The notes under the pieces were generated by a model. The model saw only the letters and a program-made list of their open reading frames with translations, ran no database searches and had not been told where the DNA came from. Shown here piece by piece: positions 32,567-46,833 of a stretch of DNA of 64,000 nt. The DNA lies in NCBI RefSeq assembly GCF_000328475.2, contig NC_026480.1, positions 124,001 through 188,000 of the forward strand, read 5' to 3'. Every line of letters begins with the position of its first letter. Position 1 is the stretch's first letter. Made by a program: the position numbers and the translations under genes. The DNA is from Mycosarcoma maydis (lineage: Eukaryota; Basidiomycota; Ustilaginomycetes; Ustilaginales).

Positions 32567-33194
32567 ATGTCTTCCTTCAGCTCGGCCGCTGGCGATGGTG
32601 AAAGCAACCAAGGCAGTCGCAATGCTTCCCTGTCAGCCAGCTCGCAGGCATCGTCGACAGATGCTCGTAGAACATCGCGTCTTTCGAGTACGGCGGGCAT
32701 CTTTGATCTCGACGACGATGGGAGCATAGACGGAGCTTCGATTGGGAGCGGTGGCGGTAGTCGCCGAGCCAGTAATGTGCATGCACATGCGCATGCGCGC
32801 GTTTCGTCGCTTGGTAGCACATCGAATCGAGGATCGGTGGCAGAGCGTGGCAGCCGCGAGCTGTTTGATGTACAGGAAGAGGACGCCAACCTATCGAGCG
32901 TGCCACCAGCGCCTCGGTCTGCATCAACTTCTGGTAGCAAAGGAGGAGCTCAAAGCCAACTAAGCGTCGACACTTTTGGTAAGTCCAACGCGACCATCTT
33001 TCGTGATTGCCACGCCCGCCAAGATGAGAGCAGGAAGCGAGTCTAGCTCTAGGCACTCACCACAGGCTGCTGCGACATGGAAAGCAAAAGAGGGTGCAAT
33101 TCACAGATTGCTGCGCTTGGTTGGGTGCCTGCGCCACGGTACGCCGAACCTTTGTAAAGTCACAGATCACTGACCGAGTTTGATTGTTCTTTCC

Positions 33195-33245
<51 letters not shown>

Positions 33246-36200
33246 GTCTCTCTCTCTCGCTCTCTCTCTCTGACCTTTGGCTTGGCCATGTCAACGATCG
33301 CTGCGACGACACGATGTTGCTCTCGCTCGTTGTCTTTTCTAAATGTTTCGCTTCTGCCGCTGGTTCTGGTTCTGATTTCGTGGTGGTTCCGACGTGGCTG
33401 TCAACCCACTTTCGACTCGACCACCGTCACGTTTTTCAATTTGCACGGTCGGCTGGTTCGACGCTCGCATGGCGGTCTGCGCTTTGATGCATTGACTTTT
33501 GCGTTTGCAATTGGCGGGGGTTTTGGCTTGTGACGTTGACTCGACGACAATCGCATTCGTATGGCGCCGCCTCGCCCGACGACGACGACCGACGACCGAC
33601 GACCGACGATTGTTCGACGGCTTGCTACGTCGCGGGGTTGGCGGTTGATCGTTGGACCCTGACAATATCTCTTGGTTTGCTGCAACCGTGAACCCCTGAC
33701 GCTGTCTTCTGCCAAATCGTGAATGGGTTGGTTCGTGTGCGTGGTGCAACTCGCGGTGCCCTCGCCACTTGGGCACATGCATCGCTTGACTCGCACGGCT
33801 ATGTTGACCCGTGTAATTGGCGATGGTCCGCTTTCGGTCCCTGAATCGGGGCTTGGATTGGCAACTCCGCCAAATCACTTTGGCTGGCATGGCGCGGTTC
33901 ACGATTTTGTTGATCGTTCCGCGTGCTGCGATCATGGCTCGACGCCGGTCATGCGTGTATGGTATGCTCTATGCTCTGCTTGGTGAAACTCGCTGTTGCG
34001 CCACTGCGCTCGCTTTGCCGGCCTTTGTCTCGTGTCGCACTTCCGACATTCTCATTCACGCCGTCTCACTCACTCGTTTTTCTCGATGGTGACCGCCGGC
34101 GACAACCATGACGAATTATGAACGATGCCGCTACACGGACCAACGCCGGGTCAATCTCGACCATGCGCGTGCCATTGACTACGCCGACACTACACACGTC
34201 TCTCGCATCTCATCTTGCAACGTGAATGTCGATCTGGCTCTGGCTCTGGCTGTCGCTGCGGCTGTGGCTGTGGCTCGCACTGCTGCGTGCGTAACCATGA
34301 TGGGCGGCATCACCTCGGAATTCTTGTTTCAACGTTTTTGCCGACTTTTCGGACTGACGCGCGTGGCTGCTCTTGTCCATCCCGTGCCTCGTCGGCCTAT
34401 TCCAACTCGACTTTGGCACTGCACCCGCTCTACCACTTACCACTCGTCACTGCTACTGTCACGACGTTTTGGTTTTGGCTCGGCATTTTTTACGTTTGGG
34501 CTGTTACAACGCACTGTGCTGTACTGTCCTGTTCGGTATTGTACTGTTGTACTGAACTGAACTGTATGGCTTGGTGCTTGCTACACGCTACGCCCTTCCG
34601 GTTGTCAACCCACCTCGCTTGCACAAATTCACGATTCGCCTTTTCAAACTTTCCCACACATCCATCCTGAATCACGAATCGTGAATTTACGAATTGGCGA
34701 CCCTGTCAACGCACCCTCGCAACGCTTCTCTGGTCACCGCACTCCACCGCACTGCAATCCACTCGACTACACTGCGCCTCGACCCCGAACCGTACTCATA
34801 CGATCGCGATCAACTCTTCTCTCGTAACCTCCAACAGTTTCAGCGACACAGTTCACCGATCCGTTCAGTCCAGCGAACCGCAACGCCAACAGGCTCAGTG
34901 CCGACAGCAGCGACTACAGTCGAAGAGGCGCCCCAACCTCGTCGTCTTTCCTCGGTGACGACGACGCCTGCGATCCAAAGTCTTCACCTTCTCCCTCCAA
35001 CCTCAGTCAGTCGGCTTCCTCTTTGCTGAGTGTAGCCGCTCAATCCAGCTCTGAGCGCAGCAACAGCTTACATAGCATCATCGAGCCTCTACCTTTGTCG
35101 CCTTCCTTCTCCACGCTCTCAACCGCGGGCAAGCATCCACGCTCAGATCAACCGCCTTCCCCCACGCGTTCCTTGAAGCATTCGCGCCTCGCTTCATCAT
35201 CTATCGCGCCTGTCTCCGTCAACGCTACCACACCATCACCCCCATCATTGTCCTCCCCTCCGTCGTCCATCGCCCGCTTCTCATCTGCATCGGCCTCCAG
35301 CTTGTCCCCCACCCATCCTCCACCCTCTCAACCTCAGAACTTCTCGCGATCCGCCTCTTCTCCTGCCGCCGCCGCCGCCGCCGCCCATGCCACCATCTCA
35401 CCTCCACCAGCTTCGTCCTTGAGCACTCCTGCGCCACCCCCCGGCTTCTCTCTCAGTCCGCCCTCCGCCACGCTCAAAGCGCTCGTCCGTACCTCCTCCA
35501 AGAGAATGTCGTTCGACACCGCTCCTTCCTTTTCCAGTCCGCTCGCCTTTGCCTCTATCCTGCCCAACGACGACGATGCCAACGACGACGAAACGCTCAA
35601 CGAAGACGCCCCACCGCTTGCATCCTCGCTTGCTTGGCCTCACGCCGACGCGCCCAATCGTTCCAACTCGGACCCCTTAGTGGCAATCAGCCAAACGCAT
35701 GGCTCGACATTGTCATCGCAAGGCTCTCATACCAAATCTCTCTCGTCCACGTCGCCCCAATCATCCTCTTGTCGCACCACCCAGCCCGCATCCGACACGC
35801 TAGATAACGCTTCCAACCGCATCAGCTATGAACACCGCCCATCCGCGCATAAAGACACTCCGATCAGCGCTCTCTCGGCGGCCGACCTGGCTGGCGCTTC
35901 TCCTCTCGCACGCACTTCTCTGCGCATCGACCGCGAGCGATCCACTTCCAACCCCCTTCACAGAGCTGTCGCTGGTGCTTCCCGGCTGAATCGAACATCT
36001 TCCCGTCATTCCTCCTTCCAGGCCACCACTCCAATCGACGATGACGCTTCCTCCACCATCTCGGACGACATCGCTATCACTGGCTCCAGTTTGACGCGCA
36101 AATCTTCCGTCACCAGCTCCACCGGCTCCATGGGTCCACCCGCCATCCCTCGTCGCATCGGAGGGGGGGCTACAACCTCTCCTGCTCTTGACCCTCTTGA

Positions 36201-39200
36201 TCGTCCCGTGTCTACCATCGCCATGGGCAAGCGCAAGGAAGACGCTTCGCTCGGCCTCGGCATGCCATCCAATCCATCTCCCCTCTCCTCCGCTTCCTCC
36301 TCATCCGCTCTGCCCACCTCCAGTTCCTTCCACTCGGCTTCACCTACCATCACTTGGGACGCGCGTGGCGCTCGTAGCAACTCGGGCGTCTTTGCTCCTT
36401 CCAGCTTTACTGGCTCGGCTAGCAACACACCCACCACCACAGGCGGAGGAAGCGCCATCCCTCATTCCGCGCGCCGCAGGCGCATGACCTCCTCGTCGCT
36501 TAGCTCGAGCGTTCATCGACGCGCCCGCTCTCTCGGCGGCGTTCTGCTCGGCGAAGGTGCCATCTCGCCCGTCGGAGGTCCAGATGGCGTTGATCCCAAC
36601 TTGGTCGCCGCCATCGAGTCTGGCAGTCCAAGCATCCCACTGCCTGTTCCTATCCCACCCACTTCCGGCTCGCATCGTTCTAGCAGCGTCAGCTCATCCG
36701 GCACCCAAGCTGGCGCTCCTTCCTCGCTTTCGAGCTCCGGCGTCGGCTCTTCGCTTAGCGCCCGCGCATCCTCCCACCGCAGGCGCAACTCGCAAGTCAT
36801 CGAGGACGATGACATACCTCGAACTGAGCCCGCCGCTTCCACTCCTTCTCCTAGTCACCATCGATCGCGAGTACGCAGCCAAACGCTCGGTGTTGCTCCT
36901 TCCACCGGCGCCTCCGTCTCCGCTCACGCAACCCCCCACGACACTCCATCCAGCTCGACAGGACCCAGTCCGTCCGCAAAAAGCGTCGTGTCCGCTGGTC
37001 TCGCCGATGCAATCCGCTTGCAACGCGTACCTACCGCAGTGCGCCTGGCCGGCGATCTCTTTGTGCCGCCTTCGCCCTCGCCTCGTACCATGCCCAAGAG
37101 CGCCTCCACTGCGACCATCGAATCGCCGCTCGGCAAATGGACAGCCTCAAGCACCAACACTCAGCAACACAGCCCACTGTCCAGCCAAGGTCACGGTCTA
37201 GGTCTTGGACTCACCTCGGACGCCGCTCCCTCTTCGACGCACAACGCCCGCCTCATCGTGCCGCAGACACCCAACGCCACCCGCAGCAACTCACCTCTGG
37301 CATACGAGTACTCGTCTGGCGCACAAGACTCGGCTATTTCCGGACGCACCTCGCCAGCCATGGACCGTCTCAAAACCGACAACATCGACATGCCTGGTCA
37401 CGACAGCAGAGGTCAGCCCCTCTCGGTCTCGATCCCGATTGGTCGCAATTACGGTCCACCCGCCAGTCTGCCAACCTCGGCTATCCTCGGCTCACGCTCA
37501 CCCACTCTTGTGCCGCCTCGGTCAGACCTTCTGGATGTGCCAATCAGCGCACCGCGCCACGCTGGTCTACCGGCGAGTACCAACGCCTATTCGCCTCTTC
37601 TCGCTCTCGGCTCGTCTTCGGCCCGGACCAGTCCCACCGTCGAGCGACGTCCCAAGCTCTCTACCACCCATTCCATGTCGCAGCGCATGTCATGGGGCGC
37701 GCAGGAGCTGTTTGATAGCTTGCAAGATTCAACTGATGGTGCCCACGAGCAACATGACAAGACCAAAGACAAGCTCGCACCCTGGATAGCGTCGACGCAG
37801 GATGCCTCCCTAAAGCCGTCTCTTGCGCCCCCTGCCGCACCACCGAGTCAAAGGAGGATGACACACGACAATCTCTCCAGCTCGATCGGCTCGAGCAATC
37901 TACTCGCCATCCCACCACCCTCTCGACGCGTCCATCGACCCAGTGATGCGGCGCTCTTCACTCCCAGTAGCATCTCACCAGCAGTTGCTCAACAGCCATT
38001 GGACGGTACTGACGAGTACGCTCGCATCATTGTTCAGAGTCGCAATGCCAAGATGCAAAAATGGCGAGCGCAGAATCCGTCGCGTTTGGCGCCACAGCAC
38101 CTTGGCCGTCGCAACCACTCCGCTGCCTCGGATACGCCATGGTCTTCGCGCGATCGAGTCGAGCACAATTTGCCTGAAACCGCGTCGACTTCCGGACAGA
38201 CGATCCTCGCTCGCAGAGGCACGACGATCGGCCTACAGCGAGACTCCAGCATACTGGGCGCGCCCGTGCCAACACGTCGAGCATCCGCAGTCGACTCGAA
38301 CGACAGCATCGAGTCACAATTGGATGAGGAAGAGGATGGCCAGCGAAGGCTTGAGTCTTCTGCTTTTGCCGAATTCGAGTGGGTCGACTGGCTAGACGAA
38401 TACCGCAAGATGAAGGAAGCCAAGTTGCAATCCGAGCGTGAAGAGGCCGAGGCTCACCTAGCCGCCGGAGCAGCCACTGTAGAAGCTGAAAACGTTGCTG
38501 GTGCACTAACAGCCTTTGCCACAGAAGACCTTGATGCCACAAACTCAGAACGGGCGGCGGACCCGGTAGCTTCCACTCCTCCCAACAGCTGCGGCAGCGA
38601 TGCTGTCGACAATGCACGCATCTCTGCTCTCCAAAAGCAGTCAGCTGACGGCCAGCGCTCAGTGTCAGACCCTCTCTCGCGTCAGAGGCTGCAGACAGCC
38701 GAGCCTGCCGACAAGGAGCAAGACACCATCGACGCAGAAGAGGTCGAGGCCTCTCTCGCAGCTCTCAGCCTCAGTGGCGACAATGACGTTTCCTCTCATC
38801 CCACCCGTGCGCCAAAGTCGGCGCAACTCGGTCTTGCTCGACGACCAGAAACCGCCTCTCGCCCGTCGAACCGACCAGGCATGAACCAGCAGCGCAGCTT
38901 CTCGCTGGCGAGCGCAGAGCTGTCTCGGCGTCGATTAGGCACGGGCTCAAATTTGGCATCCTCTCCGGGCCCTGTCAAGGCCGGTTCCTCGCCCGTCAAG
39001 CGGCTCGGCACCGACAAGACCAAGAACCTCTCGCTCTCGCCCATCACGAGTCGTGTGACACCCTCGGCACCCTATACAAGTGCAACAGGACCCGACTCGG
39101 CGCAAGCACAGGCGCACGCTGCGGGACGTGGACGGCGCAAGCATCTCGGTGGAAAGATCGAGGCATGGTGGAGCGCCGTCAAGTCAGGCTTCACCGCTCC

Positions 39201-42200
39201 GGCCGGCGAAGGCTGGGCTAAGCCGCCGACAATAGCTTCTCCACGACACAACGATGGCTCTTCCCGTACCGGCTCGGCAGCTGCACTCTCTCCATCCTTG
39301 TACCAAAGCCCTTCGGCCATCTCGGCTCGCTCGGCCGCGCTCAGCCAGAACCGCCGAGAAGGCTCTCGTCCTGCGCCCCTGGTCTCGTCGTCGATTGTGA
39401 ATCCCACCATCTCGACGCCGTCTCCTACCCTTGTCACGCAGGTGCAGAGCGGCTTTGGCCGACACGTACGCTCTCAAACGAGCAACACGGCAATGAGCGG
39501 AACCGAGTCAATCCGAACGCTGCGTCCAAGCACGTCGGCGCATAATCTCGGCAAAGACAAGCAAGAGGGCAACAGAGAGCATCACATCGAGGGCCAAGAA
39601 GCAGGCAACCGCAGCAACCGCACGTCTGTGTCACCAGCAGCAAACGCCAGCTTTGTAACAGTGCAAGAGGATTCCACCAGCGTGGAGCCACCCATGTCCG
39701 CATCGTCGCAACAGAGCCAAGAGACGCATCTCACGACGAGCAGTAGTAGTGCAAGAGAGGGCGGAAAACGACGTCACCAGCCCAAACTATCGCTACAGCT
39801 GGAAAAGGGTCTCAGTACCTTTGACGCCGAGGAGTTTGACAAGATCGGCAAAGGAAAATCCAACCCGAGCTCGAAGCAGCCGAGTCCGACCAAGCCTCCT
39901 GTCTCTGCACGATCCGAAGACAGCGCCGGCAGCGCACAGGATGTGAGCAACTCGCTCGCCTCTCAACCTTCACAGCACGCAGCAATTTCGCCTCGCAAAT
40001 CTTCGATACAGCTGTCGGAAGCTTGGCAATCCAGCCCACAGACCTCGCAAAAGCCTTTGCAGGACGACGCGGCCCACCCCAATGTCAATCTTGATTCCGA
40101 AGATGAGGGACGTGCTGTGGCCAGAGCAAAGGCTGCATCCAAGGCCATCACCATCAATTCCATCCGCCAGCACATTCGTCACCGTCTCCTCGCTTCGAAG
40201 GAGGGCTGTGATCGTGAGTTGCGTCGCATCGTTGGTGCTATCAACAATTACGTCGAGCTCGAGCTCGACCGACAGGAGGACCGTCACAGCATCGGGGGCG
40301 AAGATCGCGACGTGGAAGAGCTGGAAGAAGTGTTTGCTAACGAATCGGAAGATGCAGCCAACGAGGCTACGGAGCCCGAGGTCGTTGAAGAAAACCACGG
40401 CGCGCTACGGTCGAGATCTATCTCCATGTCTCGCGGCGCCAGCAATTCGTCTTCGTTCTCTGCTGGTGCTGCCGCCGCTGCAGCTGCCATCACTGGTGCT
40501 GGTACACATGTCCCACAACACGAAGAGCCTCACAACACTCCCGCGGCAGAAGCATCGCACGTGCGCGCTTCGTCGGGCTCGCTGTTCACCTCGCCCACTC
40601 TTGGTGGCCCGCGCGAAGCGGCAGCAGTGCGCTCGGCACGCGAGTACAAGCTACCTGCTCCACCGCCCGTCAACCTTGCAGCCGCCACCGCCACCTCTCC
40701 TCGCACCGTCAGCACTGTTTCAGCCAACCCCTCGAAGCCATCCAATCTCAATCCTCTCAGCCGCGCCCAGTCGCTAAGCCGTCCGGGTGCTCGTTCAGGA
40801 TCCAACTCGCGCTCCACGTCGCGATCGCACTCGCCCATGCCTGGCGTGATAATGCCCTCGGGCGTCTCAGCTTCGTCCGGATCTCCTCGCCTGTCTCCAT
40901 CGCGCAGAACGCGTGCGCTGCCCGCGGGAGAACCGGGTCCCCGGCCGTGGATGCAGCCATTGGAAGAGCTGGTGTCGGTTGCCATGGAGGTGCTGGATGT
41001 CTCGATCAATTCGCTGATCGTGCGCACTGGTTCGTGCTCCCAGCTCATCTCCCGCATCCAGAGCATCGGCCGCTTCTGGGATGAGCATCCTGAATGGGCC
41101 GGCCGCGGCTGGTTCATCCAGATCCTGCTCGCCGTAGCCGGACTCAGCCGTGTCGTGGAGTGGTGGGAAGCTGAGAAAGGTTTTTGGAATTTCAACGACG
41201 AGGAGGAACAGGACGCCGAGCCTATCCGCTTCATTCTGGGCGGACAGGGCGGCGATGCGCCGAGCGAGGCGGCCGAGCAGGAGTCTGGCAAATCATCTGG
41301 CCTCTGGGCGCCACCCTCGATGACCAGCAGTCCCACTCGAGCACGCGCCTTGTCCGTGGTACCTGTCGACGTGTCCAGCATCACCCGCGGCTCCACCGGC
41401 GGCACCAATTCGCCAGCTTCAGGTTTGACGAGGCGAGAACTGGAACCGCCTCACGAAGTCGTACGAAGAAGCGCATCGATCTCTAGAGATGCTGCTGAGA
41501 CTGCCACTGACAAGCAGCAAGACAGCAGCGACACAGATGCAGACGGAGACATGACCATTGTCGATCGCGCTCGTCCCATTGCACAACGCACGCTCGGCAC
41601 ACGTCTTGACGACTTCGAGAGTGGAGCCATCATGCTAGACGCTTCCGATGCTGCGCAAGAAGCGCAGGTGGAGCAACCGGTGCATCATGTCGATGCAGCT
41701 CATGACGACGTCGAGCAAGCGTCGCAGCAGGTGGTTCAGAACTTCCAATCTGCTGGCATCAATGTGCTGATGGAGCTCAGCATGGACGATCAGCGTCTGC
41801 TCTACCTCAGTCCCGCCTGGAAGACGGTGCTTGGCTCGGATCCTGCCGAGCTTTACGATACGCCGATCGAAAACTTGCTTGCACCTGGCGATGGAGACGT
41901 CTTCGCCGAAGCCTCCAGACAGCTCGAGGCCAACCAGTCGCACACGGTTGAAGCTGTCTTTCGACTCCGTGTGGAAAAGACGCTTGCCAGCTCATCGGCC
42001 TCGTCGGCCTCATCCTCAGACAGTCAGGGCGACGTCAGCGATGCCGTCTATTACCAGGAGATGGAGGGCAAGGGTATGCTCATGATCGACCGACAGAGCG
42101 GCACCCCTTCGCATTCGATGTGGGTCTTCAAGGCGACAGGACCGCCTGAACGTGAAGATCAGTTGCCTGGCGCTGGACGAGCAGTCGGAGCAGTGCTGGA

Positions 42201-45200
42201 CGAACCTGCTGCGACGTTGGCCCACGTAGCCTCGATCTCAGTCGAGCCGGTGCTGTGTCGCATTTGCGAACGCGACATTCCGGCCTGGTTCTTTGAGAAG
42301 CACAGCGAGATTTGCAACGAGACTCATCGACTGGACATGGAGATCGGCGAATGCAACGAAAGTCTTCGCGAGCTGCGCAGAGCCATCCAAGATTTGCACA
42401 ACCGCCTCGAGAACTTCACTGGCCAGAGCGCCGAGCCGCCACTCGAATACCGTGGTGTTGCCATCACCACGCCTCCAGCCTCGAACCAGCCGCCTTCGGC
42501 ACTCGAAGGCCTCAATCGCTCCATCGCTCAACGTCAACCCGCACCAGCATTCGTACGCAAGCAGCACATGCGCGCCCTCGACGCCGCCATCGAGGTGTTG
42601 CAAACGGCGTGCGATATTTCGACGCCGGCAATCAAGGACGAGTACGCCAATGAGCCTATTGAGAAGCAGCGCCTCCTCTCGCCTACATCCGAGAACAAGG
42701 TGGTTGCAGTTCAGCAATGGCGATGTCCCGTGCTGGACGACACTGCCTTGGACCTGCTGATGGCAGACGTCGAAAGTGCCATGCGAAGCAAGCTCAGCGC
42801 CGTGAACCGCATGCTCAACACGATTGTCTACGTCGAGACTGTACGACAAGAGTGGGAGGAGCGGGTCGAGGCTGCGCTTTCCGCTCTCTCGGAAGCCGAT
42901 GAGGGATCGGGCAGCTCACGTGGCTCATCTGTGTCCGATTCCCGTTCCAATTCCGTATCCGGCTGCGAAGAAGAGGCAGACTTGGAGGATGAGCAAGAAG
43001 GAGAGCTAAGCCCGGGGCTCGCAGAAACGTCGGAAGGCTCCGCACAAGTTGCAACGAGCCAGGGCAATCTTCCACAAACAGGTACGCCGTCAATCGCCGC
43101 AAGTGCCATTGCGATGCAGCGAGGATCCAGCTCGTCCATAGGCTTGTCAGCCGAGGGCATTGCTACCTCGTCGTCGTTGGGTCTGTCATCGCATCATGTG
43201 TCCCGTACATCAGAGTCTCTGGTCCACCCAAGGCTCGCGCACAGCCGTCTTGCTTCCACCCTGTCGGCCAGCGCCGCCGATGACCAGGCTCAGCTGGGGC
43301 AAGGTTCCGGAGATATTGAGGAAGATGGCTTGCTCTCCGGATCAATGCTTCTAGAGCAAGATGACCGAGATCCGCCAGCTCCTCCTTCCGCATTGTTCTC
43401 AGCTATGAATATCGCAGCACCCGACGAGGACGATATTCCCGCTCTCGATGACAGGATGGGCGGCTCGTCGCATCTAGCACCCATTCCCATCCCTCGGGGC
43501 AGCGCAAGTCTGGCACCACCTCGTGCGTCGACCGAGCTGCTCGCACCTCGATCCGTTGCCAACGCCGTTCCGCTTTCCCTTTCGGCCGTCGGTCCTTCGC
43601 AGCGACGTTCCGCCAGCCGATCGCGTCGATCGTCGCACCTTCCTCCTGTCGCCGATGGCTTCGGAGGCACACCACCGCTCTCGCCGCATTTGTATGGCGA
43701 ATCGCTGGGCATCTCGCATCGACACCATCGCAAGTTTAGCGTATCGCACAAGAGTCCCATGGTCGGGTCCATGCCGCTTTCGCCGAGGCTCCCACCTGCA
43801 GCACCCTCGTCGCGACCGACAGCATCGTCGATCAAGGACTTTGACATTCTCAAGCCCATTAGCAAAGGCGCTTTTGGCAGCGTCTTTCTCGCCAAGAAGC
43901 GTACGACGGGCGACTACTATGCGATCAAGGTGCTGAAAAAGTCAGACATGATTGCCAAGAACCAGATCACCAATGTCAAGGCGGAGCGCATGATCCTCAT
44001 GACGCAGAACCAGTCACCGTTTGTGGTGAAGCTCTTCTTTACATTCCAGAGCGCCGAGTTCCTTTACCTTGTCATGGAGTACCTTCCAGGTGGAGACTGT
44101 GCTTCGCTCTGCAAGGTGCTCGGAGGCTTGTCGGAAGAGTGGGCGCGTCAGTACATTGCCGAAGTGGTGATAGGACTGCAGCATCTGCATTCGAAAGGCG
44201 TGGTCCATCGAGACCTTAAGCCCGACAATCTGCTTATCGATCAAAAGGGACATCTGAAGCTTACGGACTTTGGTCTCTCCAAGATTGGTTTGCTCGGCCG
44301 TCAGACACGTCAGGCGGTGGCAGCGGCTGCTTCGTCTTCCGCCGCTGGTAGTTTCGCAGCGCAGGCCTCACGCTGGAACTCGAACAGCGAATCGCTGCCG
44401 AGCTCGGCGGCTTCGTTTGCATCCGAAGCGCGGCATCCAGCCTTGTCTACGCCTGCAGCCACCACTGCTGGTGACACGGCCGCTTCCTTCTCACCCACAA
44501 CGCCCGGTCTTGGCGGGATGATGCGTAACCAGTCGTTCTTTGCTGCTCCGCAGCGCGGCCGCATCGTCAGTTCATCCACCGATGCTAGCGACTCGGGAGA
44601 GTCGGACTCTCATCGAGGTGTTCCGAAGCCTCTTCCTTCAGCACGGATCGACAGCCCAGGCAACCTGTTTGGTGGTCATCCGTTGCTAAGCGACAATCTG
44701 GGGCGCTCATCAGGCGAAGGAGGACAGGGGGTACCCAAGCGGTTTGTTGGGACACCTGACTATCTGGCACCTGAGAGCATCCTCGGCATCGGCATGGATG
44801 ACTTTGCGGTGGATTGGTGGGCACTGGGTGTGATACTGTACGAGTTTTTGTACGGCGTGCCACCGTTCCATGCCGAGACGCCTGAAAAGGTGTTTGACAA
44901 CATTTTGTCGCGACGCATCGATTGGGAGGAGGATTCGGTTGAGGTGTCGCCTGAAGCGCGCGACCTGATGGAGCGGCTGATGTGCACGGATCCCAAGCGG
45001 CGTCTAGGTTCAGGCGGCCCGGAAGAGATCAAGAATCACGCCTTCTTCAAAGGGCTTGACTGGGACAATGTCACTGCAGAGCCGGGACCTTTTGTGCCGC
45101 AGGTCAACGATCCTGAATCGACTGACTACTTTGATCTACGTGGAGCCAGCCATCAAGACTTTGACGACGAACCGGTTCACAGCACACGCGAGTTTGCACG

Positions 45201-46802
45201 CGCCATCGAAGGCAACAAGTTTGTGCAGACAGGAGTTGCACCGTCGCGAATGCGATCGCGGCTGGAAAAGGCATTCGGATCGCAAAGCTTGACGCAGAAC
45301 GAGGACTTTGGCAATTTCAGCTACAAGAACTTACCTGTGCTCAAGCAGGCCAACGACGAGGTGATTCGCAAGATGAGGGAGGAGCAGATGCCGGCGTTGG
45401 CCAAGGCGCTGGAGCAGTCGGCCATCTACACGCGCCATCGCAGCTTTTCGGCCAAAGGCCGGCCAGCACAACGAGTGCATTCACAGACGCTGGCGCTTGG
45501 TGGACCTCCGTCGCCTGCACAGAGCGCATCGTCGCAGGGATCGACGCCGTCGCGCTCGACGGCGCCCACCTCGCCGGCAGCACAGCTGGTCAGCTCGGCG
45601 CATCGTCGTCGGCCATCAGAGGTGCCTTTGTCGTCGATGGCTAGTTTGTCGGTCGCGACGCCGGATGGCGACGCCGCAGCAGCCAACGGCGGGCGAGGGT
45701 TGGCTTCTCCGTCGGCTGCGATGCCCATCGGGATGGTTGACCGTCGCCGACAGCAGCTGGTGGAAGCTGCCGGTGGAGAACGGCGCAACTCGATGCCCTC
45801 GCGGCTGCGCACGAAATCGGCCAGTCTTGCCGATCGTCCTCCGCTTCCGACCAACTGGCAGCAGTCGGCGCAACAAGCACAACAGGAAGCTTTGAAGAAG
45901 GCGTCTCGCTCTACGATGAATGCTGGTGTGGGTGGAGCGACGGGAGCGAGCACAGGAGCGAGCACGGGAGCGAGCACGGGCGCGTCGAGCTCACCGACCA
46001 ACGCGTTTGCGCCGCCTAATGCTTGTGGAGGTGGTGCGACTAGCAGCTCGGACGAAATTGCGTGCCTGATCGCCGAGGACAATCCGATTGCGCTGCGGAT
46101 GCTCGAGACGATGCTGGTCAAGCTGGGATGCCGATGCACGGCGGTACGCGACGGTGCTGAAGCGGTGCGACTGGCGATGGGCGATCACAAGTTTGCGGTC
46201 ATGTTTATCGATGTGACGCTGCCGATCGTTGGAGGAGAGGATGTGACACGCATGGTCAAGTCGACGCGCAACGTCAACTCGACGACACCGATCGTTGCTC
46301 TGGCTTCGTTTGACCGTGGCGAGCCGATCGACGCTGCGGGATCGCTGTTTGATGCGGTGTTGGCCAAGCCGTTGGAAAAGATGGATGTGTGCGCGATCCT
46401 GTCTCAGCTCGGGTTCACACCGACGCAGGTGAGCGTCAACGTCGAGTTGTCTGCGGTGACTGCGGCTCAGCCAACGGTGGAAGGCTCAGGCATGTCGTCT
46501 GGATCGGCTTCTGGTACGACGAGCACGGCAGCCGAGTCACGAGCGCTGTCGAGAAAGTCGACGCTGGCACGCAAGATGCCGTTGCAGTCGAAGAGTGGTG
46601 GAGCGAGTATCGCTCGAGCCAGCACACCGCCGCTGGGAACGGGAGGAGCAGCGCTGAGCATCACGGGCTCGCCTCATCATACGCCATACTCGTCGTCGCC
46701 TCTGGGCAGTTTGGTGCTGACATCACGCGAATGTGAAGCGCCTCAGCAGCAGGTCATGATGAGCAGCGGTTTGGCGGCACCTCATTCACGTACACATTCG
46801 CA

Positions 46803-46833
<31 letters not shown>

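Larger units (their letters stand above)
32979..34837 (+). other. 1.86 kb intron of the Rim15-like gene
   Basis: Begins GTAAGT and ends CTCCAACAG; exon frames agree across it. It is far longer than the other introns in the window (about 75-310 bp). It holds a CTTT/TC microsatellite (about 33190-33272) and several copies of the intergenic repeat (about 33000, 33716, 33898, 34628 and the exact 17-mer at 34670-34686). No convincing gene lies inside on either strand. Confidence 0.7.

Noticed and set aside
35225..46736. Many antisense and alternative-frame open frames over the RIM15 exon
   Set aside because: Shadows of GC-rich, Ser/Ala-rich coding sequence without their own family content.
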